The translations under genes were made by a program, and so were the position numbers. Positions 1 through 6,624 of a stretch of 64,000 bases of DNA are shown in pieces. The notes under the pieces were generated by a model. The model saw nothing but the letters and a program-made list of their open reading frames with translations. It did no database searches and was not told the origin of the DNA. Source of the stretch: Monoglobus sp964617455. Its GTDB lineage: Bacteria > Bacillota > Clostridia > Monoglobales > Monoglobaceae. The first letter of the stretch is position 1. Every line of letters begins with the position of its first letter. The DNA is taken from NCBI GenBank assembly GCA_964617455.1, contig CAZTYF010000009.1, forward strand, positions 4,452 to 68,451. The letters are read 5' to 3'.

Positions 1-1
1 C

Positions 2-1348
2 GCGGGTGACAAGGTGATTTCCGGTTGCGTAAACACAAGCAGCGCCATAAAAGTTCGGGTTGACAATAATTTGAGCGACTCAATGGTAACGCGGATTTTG
101 GAATCGGTGGAAAGCGCTTCCGAGAGCAAGCCCAAGATCGATACATTTATCACTCGATTTGCAGCCGTATACACGCCGATTGTTGTGGCAATTGCGGCGG
201 TCACTGCGTTTTTAATCCCTCTTTTTACCGGGCAGCCGTTTGGCAAGTGGATATATACCGCTTTGACTTTTTTGGTTATGAGCTGTCCCTGCGCCTTGGT
301 GCTCAGTGTACCCTTGGCTTTTTTCTGCGGAATAGGCAGAGCCTCCAAGGATGGCATCCTGTTCAAAGGCGGAATTGTAATGGAGCAGCTTGCCGGGATA
401 AATTCGGTGGTTATGGATAAAACCGGCACGGTAACGGAAGGAAAATTTGCCGTTCGGCATATAGAGAGCGTACCCGTCGGTGACACGGAAACCTCAACAT
501 CGGACGACAAACTTAAGAGAGACAATCGGCTCCTTGCCCTTGTGGCATCTGCCGAATTGGATTCCACTCACCCCATAGGTATGAGTATAGTTTCAGAGGC
601 AAAGGAAAGGGGGCTTAAGCTCACACGTCCCGACACCGTCACGGAAATTTCGGGGAAGGGAATCGAAGCCCTTGTTGACGGACACAAGGTCCTTGTGGGA
701 AGCGCCGCTCTTCTTTCGGAGGAAAACACGGAGGTTCCAAAAAACGAATCTTTCATCGGTACCACCGTATATGCGGCAGTTGACGGAAAATATGCAGGCT
801 GTATAACCGCAGCGGATGCGATTAAAGAAGGTGCCGCGGAGGCAATCCAAGAACTTGAAAGCAAAGGCATAAAAACCGCTATGCTCACGGGAGACAACCG
901 ATCGACAGCCGACCGAGTCGCGGCCGCCACGGGAATCGACGAGGCCTATGCGGGACTTTTGCCTGCTGACAAATTCAAGAAACTTCGGGAAATCCGCTCC
1001 GAAAACGGCAGTGTTATGTTCGTGGGAGACGGCATAAACGATGCACCGGTTCTGGCGGGTGCCGATGTGGGTGCCGCAATGGGAAGCGGCGCCGATGCAG
1101 CTATAGAGGCGGCGGATTTGGTGATAATGGGTTCAAAACCGGAATCGATTCCGAAAGCCATTTTGATTTCAAAAAGCACTGTTCGTATAGCCAAGGAAAA
1201 TGTAATTTTTGCCCTTGCCGTGAAAATTGCGGTAATGATTTTGGGTATTACCGGAATTTACTCCAGTATGTGGCTGGCGGTGTTTGCCGACACAGGCGTT
1301 GCAATGCTTTGCATACTCAACTCCGTCAGAATGCTGTTTAAAAAATGA
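2..1348 (+). CDS. Zn2+/Cd2+-type heavy-metal P-type ATPase (5' truncated by window edge)
   Basis: The C-terminal 448 residues of a P1B-type ATPase that exports divalent soft metals across the cytoplasmic membrane using ATP. The frame is open from base 2, so the start lies outside the window; the first residues are the end of the actuator domain. A membrane helix carries the metal-binding CPC motif (about residues 95-97), followed by the phosphorylation motif DKTGT (about 139), the nucleotide-binding HP motif (STHPIG), TGDN and the hinge GDGIND (about 342). The last two helices contain a lysine and a DTG, the pattern known for the Zn/Cd/Pb subgroup (P1B-2) rather than copper pumps. N-terminal metal-binding domains cannot be seen. 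No regulator such as CadC/SmtB follows it. Confidence 0.93.
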   Translation, partial: AGDKVISGCVNTSSAIKVRVDNNLSDSMVTRILESVESASESKPKIDTFITRFAAVYTPIVVAIAAVTAFLIPLFTGQPFGKWIYTALTFLVMSCPCALVLSVPLAFFCGIGRASKDGILFKGGIVMEQLAGINSVVMDKTGTVTEGKFAVRHIESVPVGDTETSTSDDKLKRDNRLLALVASAELDSTHPIGMSIVSEAKERGLKLTRPDTVTEISGKGIEALVDGHKVLVGSAALLSEENTEVPKNESFIGTTVYAAVDGKYAGCITAADAIKEGAAEAIQELESKGIKTAMLTGDNRSTADRVAAATGIDEAYAGLLPADKFKKLREIRSENGSVMFVGDGINDAPVLAGADVGAAMGSGADAAIEAADLVIMGSKPESIPKAILISKSTVRIAKENVIFALAVKIAVMILGITGIYSSMWLAVFADTGVAMLCILNSVRMLFKK

Positions 1349-1363
1349 CAGTCCGAGTTTGAT

Positions 1364-1558
1364 TTATTTCATAAACCATATCTTGCTGCCGTATATTCCC
1401 TCGGTAAAATATCCGTCACCTCGGTCCGAAAAGATTGTCACTATATTGCCGGGTGCGCATCTTTGCGCCAATTTCATTGAAGCTGCAAAAATCGCACCAC
1501 CAAAAGCCTCTCCCTTGAAACATCGTCCCACGTATTGCACCCATAACAAACACCCCAT
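1364..1558 (-). pseudogene. Remnant of a cysteine synthase-like (PLP fold II) gene, C-terminal end only
   Basis: A 64-codon minus-strand frame whose last 50 or so residues read like the C-terminus of O-acetylserine sulfhydrylase: a Gly/Ala-rich stretch (FGGAIFAASMKLA) followed by NIVTIFSDRGDGYF, which matches the family's closing NIVT-(I/V)-(L/F)-PD-x-G-(E/D)-RY pattern. The catalytic lysine region and the rest of the roughly 300-residue enzyme are missing. The first residues do not resemble the family, so the start codon is probably chance. It is convergent with the ATPase gene, 15 bases away. I read it as a degraded relic; a recombination scar is the alternative. Confidence 0.5.
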
Positions 1559-1686
1559 CTCAGATTCCCAAACCTATTATAACAAAAAAACACATCAACC
1601 ATGAGCGATGGCAATGCACATATTTTTTATGCAGGCGGGCGCGGCAGTATCTTGGGATGACGCAACCCAAACCGCTGCGAAATATA

Positions 1687-1715
1687 TTGCCCCGGCGGGG
1701 GAATTGTGATATAAT
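1687..1715 (+). promoter_or_regulatory. Promoter of the TcdA-like gene
   Basis: TTGCCC (1687-1692), a 17-base spacer and TATAAT (1710-1715) with an upstream TG one base before it (extended -10). It lies about 40 bases before the proposed translation start and nothing else reads from it. Confidence 0.65.
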
Positions 1716-1756
1716 GATGGGCGGATAAAATAAATTTAAAATCGGGGGTTTTTGAG

Positions 1757-2551
1757 ATAGAAACTTGGTTTTCGAGGACGGAGCTTTTGCTTGGGAAAGA
1801 GGGGATTGAGAGGCTTTCATCATCCCGGGTGGCAGTGTTCGGCATTGGAGGAGTGGGGGGATATGCTGCGGAGGCACTGGCACGATCGGGGGTGGGTGCT
1901 CTTGATTTGATTGACAGCGACAAAATCTGCCCGTCGAATATAAACAGGCAGATAATTGCCACCATAAATACCCTGGGAAAATACAAAGTGGATGCGGCTG
2001 CCCATAGGTTACGGGAAATAAATCCCGACATTCGGCTTAAAACATATAAGACTTTCTATTGTCCGGAGACGGAGGGGGAATTTGACTTCGGAAAATATGA
2101 CTATATTATCGATGCCATCGACACGGTGACAGGGAAGATTGCCCTTGTCATAAACGCCGACAAAACAAACACCCCCATTATCAGTTCAATGGGGGCGGGC
2201 AACAAACTGGATCCTACCGCCTTTGAGGTGGCGGATATCTATGAAACATCGGTGTGCCCTCTTGCAAAGGTGATGAGACGGGAACTCAGGCGAGCGGGCA
2301 TTCGAAAGCTCAAGGTGGTCTATTCAAAAGAAAAGCCCATAAAGCCCCTTATGATTTCGGAGGGCGGTCAAAATTCCCGACCCAACTCGGAGGATGTCGC
2401 CCGTCCCAAACCCGTCCCGGGCAGTGTGGCTTTTGTGCCGTCGGTGGCGGGACTGATAATCGGAGGCGAGGTGGTGAAAGACCTTATAAATTCAAAAACA
2501 AACTCCTCCGACTCCAATCAACCTTTGCCGACTCATATTCCCGAAGAATAG
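1757..2551 (+). CDS. tcdA: ThiF-family tRNA threonylcarbamoyladenosine dehydratase (TcdA/CsdL-like)
   Basis: An E1-like adenylating enzyme expected to use ATP to cyclise t6A to ct6A at position 37 of ANN-decoding tRNAs. Visible are the nucleotide-binding GIGGVGG loop (about residues 29-35), the conserved D-x-D-x-(I/V)-x-x-x-N-x-NRQ block (DSDKICPSNINRQ), and the C-terminal GSVAFVPSVAGL signature typical of TcdA, without the MoeB/ThiF cysteines. Start choice is odd: the first canonical in-frame start is TTG at 1787, but the family's conserved FSRTELL lies upstream of it in frame. That points to an ATA codon at 1757, eight bases after a GGGGG ribosome site. The frame is closed by a stop at 1715. 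Length about 264 residues, normal for the family. Confidence 0.85.
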   Translation: METWFSRTELLLGKEGIERLSSSRVAVFGIGGVGGYAAEALARSGVGALDLIDSDKICPSNINRQIIATINTLGKYKVDAAAHRLREINPDIRLKTYKTFYCPETEGEFDFGKYDYIIDAIDTVTGKIALVINADKTNTPIISSMGAGNKLDPTAFEVADIYETSVCPLAKVMRRELRRAGIRKLKVVYSKEKPIKPLMISEGGQNSRPNSEDVARPKPVPGSVAFVPSVAGLIIGGEVVKDLINSKTNSSDSNQPLPTHIPEE

Positions 2552-2559
2552 GCCTCGGC

Positions 2560-3045
2560 CTAAAGATTAAGGCTCTCAACCCATTTTTGGACGGACTGTT
2601 CGCTCTCGGTCGGGCTCATTCTTTTGCCCGCTTTGAAAACAGTCGTATCCGAGCAGGACTGCTTTAATATGTCATCCGACTTGCTTATGTCGCTGCTTCC
2701 GGATGTGGCAAAAGTGATGACCGTTTTGCCCGAAAAATCGTAGCTTTCCAAAAAAGTTTGGATTATCCTCGGTGCCTCATACCACCAAATGGGGAAACCC
2801 ACAAAAACAGTGTCATATTCGGGCATATCCGAAACCTTGTCCGCGATTTTCGGACGGCAACCCTTGTCATTCATCTCAACGGAACTGCGGCTGCCGCTGT
2901 TGCGCCAATTCAAATCCTCTCCGGTGTAGGGTACCGGCGGTTTTATTTCAAAAAGGTCGCCTCCCGTCACCTCCGAAATGGTTTTCGCCAGCTTCTCCGT
3001 TTGACCCGTTGCGGAAAAATACGCAACCAAGATCTTCTTGCTCAT
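2560..3045 (-). CDS. Flavodoxin-family protein
   Basis: A 161-residue single-domain flavodoxin. The FMN phosphate loop (SATGQTEKLA, about residues 11-20) follows the first strand, and FVGFPIWWYEAPR (about 80-93) is the family's isoalloxazine-side loop. It probably serves as an electron carrier or small quinone/NADPH reductase in the cytoplasm; the partner cannot be told from context. A GGAGCG-type ribosome site precedes the ATG. It is convergent with the TcdA-like gene, separated by only eight bases, and has its own promoter. Assignment to the flavodoxin fold is firm; the physiological role is unknown. Confidence 0.87.
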   Translation of the reverse strand: MSKKILVAYFSATGQTEKLAKTISEVTGGDLFEIKPPVPYTGEDLNWRNSGSRSSVEMNDKGCRPKIADKVSDMPEYDTVFVGFPIWWYEAPRIIQTFLESYDFSGKTVITFATSGSSDISKSDDILKQSCSDTTVFKAGKRMSPTESEQSVQKWVESLNL

Positions 3046-3101
3046 CAGAAACGCTCCTTTCCGTAAAATTATTTACTCCGGCGCCGTGCCGGTTTGTTTT
3101 C

Positions 3102-3130
3102 ATTATACTTTTATATCGGCACTCTGTCAA
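3102..3130 (-). promoter_or_regulatory. Promoter of the flavodoxin gene
   Basis: On the minus strand TTGACA (3130-3125), 17-base spacer, TATAAT (3107-3102): a consensus housekeeping promoter, about 57 bases before the start codon. Confidence 0.75.
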
Positions 3131-3137
3131 TATGAAA

Positions 3138-3181
3138 ACAAAAAATCGCCGTTGCCATTTCGGTGAGGGCTTCGGCGATTG
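3138..3181 (-). terminator. Terminator of the folT-folC transcript
   Basis: On the minus strand the arms AATCGCCG and CGGCGATT (3180-3173 and 3151-3144) enclose a 21-base loop and run directly into a T-rich tail (TTTTTGTTTT). It begins 14 bases after the folC stop codon. Confidence 0.75.
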
Positions 3182-3194
3182 GAATTTTGAGGGA

Positions 3195-4457
3195 TTAAGC
3201 ATTCCCGAATAAATCCGAATACATATAAAGGCTTCCCAAAATAACCGTGGGAAGACTTTCCCTGCGGGCGAAAGCCACTGCCTTTTTGCAGGCTTCCCCT
3301 ATGGTTTTGCAGGCCTCGGCGGGCAGGTTCAAACCCTCAAAGCATCGGACGAGCTCCCTTCCGTCCAAGGCATTTGGGTTGTTCGGGGCAACCGCAAATA
3401 CCCGCGCACCATAGGGAGCGATAATCTCCGCCATTTTCCCATAGTCCTTGTTTTTCAAAACGCCCATCAAAAGCACCGCCTTTTTCTTTCCGAAGTATAT
3501 TTCAAGGCTCTTGGCGGTCATCAACATTCCGCTCGGGTTGTGAGCTCCGTCATAGATGACGGCGGGAGTTTTGCTCAAAACCTCAAATCTGCCCCTGTGG
3601 TGCAGATTTTTGAAGCCCTCGTATATGTTGTCCTTTTGGAATTTGAAGCCGAGAGCCCTCAGGGAATTTGCAGCGGTTAAGGCAATTGTGGCATTGACAG
3701 GCTGATATGCCCCGAGGAGAGGCAGGGCAATGTCTTTCATATCCCCAAAGTCAAACATCGTTCCCTTTTCAAGGTCGAACCTCACATTTCGAAGCTTCGA
3801 AAAGTCAACGGTTTCAAGAGGCGCACCAAGGGTTTTGCAGAAGGCTTTTATAACCCGAAAAGCCTCCCGATCCCTTCCTCCGAACACTGCGGGAGTGCCC
3901 CTTTTGATTATCCCCGCCTTTTCCGAGGCTATCTCCCTGACGAAGGCGCCCAAGTATTCGGTATGGTCAAGGGCGATATCGGTTATCACCGAAAGGCAGG
4001 GAGGGTCCCCGACATTTGTGCTGTCCAATCTTCCGCCCATGCCTGCCTCAAGGAGCACCGGATTGCAGCCCAGGTCCCTAAAGTACATCAGGGCCGCCGC
4101 AGTCTGCACCTCAAACTCGGTGGGCAGGTCGTGCATCTTTCCCTCCTCGGTTCGGATACGGCTGCACAGCCTCGAAAAATCACCTCCGGCTATGGGGATT
4201 TTGTTCGCTCTGATGCACTCCTCCACGCCAATGAGAGGCGGCGACAGAAACAGACCCGGCTTATATCCCGCAGAGTTCAGAATACCTTCGAGCATTATGC
4301 AGACGGAACCTTTTCCGTTTGTCCCGGCGATGTTTATGATATTCAAATCCTTTTGAGGGTTGCCCAAAAGAGACAGTAGCTCTCTTATACGTTCAAGGCC
4401 GGGCTTGCTCCCCCTTTGGGCCAAGGACTTATAATATTCATCGGATGTTTTTTCCAT
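3195..4457 (-). CDS. folC: Bifunctional folylpolyglutamate synthase/dihydrofolate synthase
   Basis: Adds glutamate to (tetrahydro)folates with ATP, trapping them in the cell; the bacterial family often also makes dihydrofolate from dihydropteroate. The Mur-ligase-type P-loop GTNGKGSV lies near residue 45, with ITDIALDHTEYLG and the C-terminal YDGAHNP motif further on, all characteristic of FolC. About 420 residues, normal length. I chose ATG at 4457 rather than GTG at 4466 because an AGGAG ribosome site overlaps the GTG and sits eight bases before the ATG. It follows folT by 68 bases on the same strand, so both probably lie on the transcript controlled by the THF riboswitch. Confidence 0.93.
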   Translation of the reverse strand: MEKTSDEYYKSLAQRGSKPGLERIRELLSLLGNPQKDLNIINIAGTNGKGSVCIMLEGILNSAGYKPGLFLSPPLIGVEECIRANKIPIAGGDFSRLCSRIRTEEGKMHDLPTEFEVQTAAALMYFRDLGCNPVLLEAGMGGRLDSTNVGDPPCLSVITDIALDHTEYLGAFVREIASEKAGIIKRGTPAVFGGRDREAFRVIKAFCKTLGAPLETVDFSKLRNVRFDLEKGTMFDFGDMKDIALPLLGAYQPVNATIALTAANSLRALGFKFQKDNIYEGFKNLHHRGRFEVLSKTPAVIYDGAHNPSGMLMTAKSLEIYFGKKKAVLLMGVLKNKDYGKMAEIIAPYGARVFAVAPNNPNALDGRELVRCFEGLNLPAEACKTIGEACKKAVAFARRESLPTVILGSLYMYSDLFGNA

Positions 4458-4525
4458 TACTTTCACTCCTCGGAGGAAAATGCGGGGCAGAGTAGGGGGC
4501 CCCGAACGAATTTTCGACTCTCGGC

Positions 4526-5083
4526 CTATTTCAGCTTTTCCGTCTGACGAATAAAGGCTTTGTTTTTCGTCAGCAGGTAGATTATATACCCTTCAACGGC
4601 TCCGGTTGCGATATATAGGGGAATTCTCAGGCACAGCATCTGCCAGGGATTTCCGTATGCCAAATGCAAACCGATGGATTTTACGATAACCGAGCCCAAA
4701 AGATGTGCAAGGCCTACCGCCACGGCCACCCGAAGTCCACGGCGGTTTTCGGGGAAAAATTTGAAAACAAGGCCCGGCACAAAGCCAATAAGGGCCGCAC
4801 CGAGGGTTATCAGAGGAATGACGGTGAACCCGGATATGAGACAGCCCAGCAAATCTGCGGCAATCCCCACGACAGCTCCGAGGATGGGGCCCAAAATTAT
4901 GCCCGACAGGAGCAAGGGGAGATTTTCAAGACTGAACCTAAATGGCCCCGCCGTTATGCTGAACCGTTTGATTGTCATACTCACGGCAACCATAAGAGCC
5001 GCCGTAATCAGGATTTTCAGCCTGCGGTGGCCGACGGTCGGTTTGGGGTTGTTTTGCGGTTTTTTTGAATCGGAAATTTGCAT
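4526..5083 (-). CDS. folT: ECF transporter substrate-binding (S) component for folate
   Basis: A 185-residue membrane protein with a basic, soluble N-terminus (about 25 residues) and roughly six hydrophobic helices. It fits the ECF S-component family: a helix-1 segment followed by a stretch reading PLLLSGIILGPILGAVVG, the conserved helix-2 region. These proteins capture a vitamin and dock onto the shared EcfA/A'/T module, which is not encoded in the window. Folate specificity is inferred from the tetrahydrofolate riboswitch in its leader and folC directly downstream. The ATG has a GGAGG site (aaaggaggctg) about ten bases ahead. Confidence 0.88.
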   Translation of the reverse strand: MQISDSKKPQNNPKPTVGHRRLKILITAALMVAVSMTIKRFSITAGPFRFSLENLPLLLSGIILGPILGAVVGIAADLLGCLISGFTVIPLITLGAALIGFVPGLVFKFFPENRRGLRVAVAVGLAHLLGSVIVKSIGLHLAYGNPWQMLCLRIPLYIATGAVEGYIIYLLTKNKAFIRQTEKLK

Positions 5084-5170
5084 AAAAATAACAGCCTCCT
5101 TTCAGCCTCACCCATATAGCAAGGAAAGAAAACTGCCGATTTTATGCAGAACTTTAACATTGCTCTATGA

Positions 5171-5263
5171 AGCGGGATGCAAAGCACGAACCGCAAGCCA
5201 AGGCTTTTCGTTCGTCGGACAACTCCCCGTCCCGACAACACTTAACGCTCGTGCTCTTACTCT
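5171..5263 (-). promoter_or_regulatory. Tetrahydrofolate (THF) riboswitch
   Basis: Reading the minus strand from 5263 to 5171, the leader contains the blocks that define the THF riboswitch aptamer: GAGCGTTAAGTG near the 5' side, then a GTCGGGA/TCCGAC hairpin, ACGAAA, GCGGT and TTTGCATCCCGCTT near the 3' end. AGCACGA (5' side) pairs with TCGTGCT (3' side), closing the junction. It sits between a consensus promoter and the folT start, about 90 bases upstream of the ATG. Known THF riboswitches lower expression of folate transport and synthesis when THF is abundant. The AGGAGG of folT lies downstream and could be sequestered, but I did not fold the expression platform. Confidence 0.85.
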
Positions 5264-5300
5264 TCAAATTTAAATTTTTCAAAATACAAATTCCGGTTCT

Positions 5301-5329
5301 ATTATAGCCCCACCAAGCCCCATTGTCAA
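5301..5329 (-). promoter_or_regulatory. Promoter of the folT-folC operon
   Basis: Minus strand TTGACA (5329-5324), 17-base spacer, TATAAT (5306-5301). The expected transcription start near 5295 leaves the whole THF aptamer within the leader. Confidence 0.8.
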
Positions 5330-5413
5330 TAGGTTTTGATAAAATTTTGAGCCCGAGTGTAACATATCATTGACATTTTTACAACAAGTGAATTATTGCG
5401 CACTTTTTTTAAC

Positions 5414-5442
5414 TTGACTTTTAATTTAAATTACTATATAAT
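5414..5442 (+). promoter_or_regulatory. Promoter of the tandem 111-residue genes
   Basis: TTGACT (5414-5419), 17-base spacer, TATAAT (5437-5442). The leader to the first ATG is about 115 bases and contains a small CACGG/CCGTG hairpin near 5480. Divergent from the folT promoter. Confidence 0.72.
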
Positions 5443-5564
5443 GCGAATGGAAGATTGGTGTTATGTATATTAACATAAACACGGCAGTTTCCGTGACGGA
5501 TGCAGGGCGTGATTTTCTTTTGCATGGTTGCCCGCGACATAACGGTTTGTGAGGAGTTTTTAAA

Positions 5565-5900
5565 ATGACTGATTTTTCAAAATTTCATAAAGTAATCAGG
5601 GAGCGCATTACTGCACCGGGAGCATACTATTATGAAGACCCTTGGTGCGATGCCGAAACTAAGCAATTTACAATTGACCTCAATGAATCTATCAAATTTA
5701 TAGAAACCGAATGCACCGATGAGGAGTTTCGTTATCTGAATGAGGTTTTTGATGACATTTTGGAGAAAACCCCAAACAGAGAAGACCGTCTCAGGTTTTG
5801 GGACTGCATATCTAAGCGGGTACAAAGGGTTGAAAATCCGGATTGGAAAAAAGAAATTCTCGGCGACCTCGTTTCAACCAAGGAAGATTATGTGGATTAA
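5565..5900 (+). CDS. Hypothetical protein, tandem copy A (111 residues)
   Basis: Not recognised. A small, acidic, Trp/Tyr-rich, probably cytoplasmic protein without signal peptide or membrane helix. Ribosome site GAGGAG lies eight bases before the ATG. A second copy of the same length follows after 36 bases. The two proteins differ at only eight positions: 24, 28-30 and 32 (here E, C, D, A, T) and 56, 57, 59 (here R, Y, N). At the DNA level silent changes are scattered along the whole gene, so the identity elsewhere reflects selection rather than a very recent copy. The layout, small paralogues in a row that vary in patches, resembles immunity or inhibitor proteins of polymorphic toxins, but no toxin is adjacent and this is only an inference. 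Confidence 0.75.
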   Translation: MTDFSKFHKVIRERITAPGAYYYEDPWCDAETKQFTIDLNESIKFIETECTDEEFRYLNEVFDDILEKTPNREDRLRFWDCISKRVQRVENPDWKKEILGDLVSTKEDYVD

Positions 5901-5936
5901 AATCAATGCCTATTCCGAAAAAGGGGATGATAAAAA

Positions 5937-6272
5937 ATGACGGATTTTTCAAAATTTCATAAAGTAATTAGGGAGCGCATTACGGCACCGGGAGCATACT
6001 ATTATGCAGATCCTTGGTGGGAAGTCGAAGTTAAGCAATTCACCATTGACCTCAATGAATCTATCAAGTTTATAGAAACCGAATGCACCGACGAGGAATT
6101 TTATTGGTTGGATGAGGTTTTTGACGACATTTTGGAGAAAACCCCGAACAGAGAAGACCGTCTTAGGTTTTGGGACTGCATATCAAAGCGGGTACAAAGG
6201 GTTGAGAATCCGGATTGGAAAAAAGAAATTCTCGGTGACCTCGTATCAACCAAGGAGGATTATGTGGATTAA
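5937..6272 (+). CDS. Hypothetical protein, tandem copy B (111 residues)
   Basis: Second copy of the preceding gene, same length, on the same transcript with its own AGGGG ribosome site eight bases before the ATG. It carries A24, W28, E29, V30, V32, Y56, W57 and D59 where copy A has E, C, D, A, T, R, Y and N; all other residues are identical, including the ends TDFSKFHK and STKEDYVD. Patch one (24-32) follows a YYY motif, patch two (56-59) follows a DEEF motif, and both could lie on one binding face. Function unknown. The pair is closed by a strong hairpin directly after the stop codon. Confidence 0.75.
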   Translation: MTDFSKFHKVIRERITAPGAYYYADPWWEVEVKQFTIDLNESIKFIETECTDEEFYWLDEVFDDILEKTPNREDRLRFWDCISKRVQRVENPDWKKEILGDLVSTKEDYVD

Positions 6273-6310
6273 AATAAGGAGTCCTAAGCGGACTCCTTAT
6301 TCAATATTTT
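6273..6310 (+). terminator. Terminator after the tandem genes
   Basis: A perfect 12-bp stem, AATAAGGAGTCC (6273-6284) with GGACTCCTTATT (6290-6301), five-base loop, begins at the stop codon of copy B. The following sequence is A/T-rich but not a clean T run. Confidence 0.7.
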
Positions 6311-6379
6311 ATCAAGCTCGGCAATTGCTTCTAAAAGCTCCCAAAAAGCTTGGGCGAAGTGCACTTTTGGAGAAAAAGG

Positions 6380-6414
6380 AGCCCAATAAAGGTGCGGGCG
6401 GGCTTTTTTTATTT
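6380..6414 (+). terminator. Second terminator-like hairpin
   Basis: AGCCC (6380-6384) pairs with GGGCT (6400-6404) and leads into TTTTTTTATTTT. The stem is short with a G-rich loop, but the T tract is strong; probably a back-up terminator ahead of the pectate lyase unit. Confidence 0.5.
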
Positions 6415-6476
6415 TGCAAAGTTATCCACGGGGCAATTCGGGGTCTGCCACCATAAAAAAATTTCATATCTGCTAC

Positions 6477-6552
6477 TTTACCGGGGAATCCGAGGCGTTT
6501 ATAATATTACCGTGACAAAGGAATAAGCCGTTCCGGACTTGTGTCGGAACGG
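6477..6552 (+). promoter_or_regulatory. Promoter and leader hairpin of the pectate lyase gene
   Basis: TTTACC (6477-6482), 17-base spacer, TATAAT (6500-6505): a weak -35 with a good -10, as expected for a regulated gene. In the leader CCGTTCCG (6528-6535) and CGGAACGG (6545-6552) form a perfect 8-bp stem with a nine-base loop. It has no T tail, so it is more likely an operator or mRNA-stability element than a terminator. Confidence 0.5.
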
Positions 6553-6624
6553 TATGGGAGAGGGAAGAGAGTATAGTGATATGCGCTCGCGAAAATTTTA
6601 ATATATAATAACGGAGGAATCGAT

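Noticed and set aside
1560..2031. Minus-strand frames opposite the TcdA-like gene
   Set aside because: Shadows in Pro-rich frames without motifs or ribosome sites.
6284..6419. A 45-codon minus-strand open frame ending ELLEAIAELDKILNKESA
   Set aside because: It has coiled-coil-like character but no start with a ribosome site, and it overlaps the two terminator hairpins after the tandem genes. Probably chance or an old remnant.
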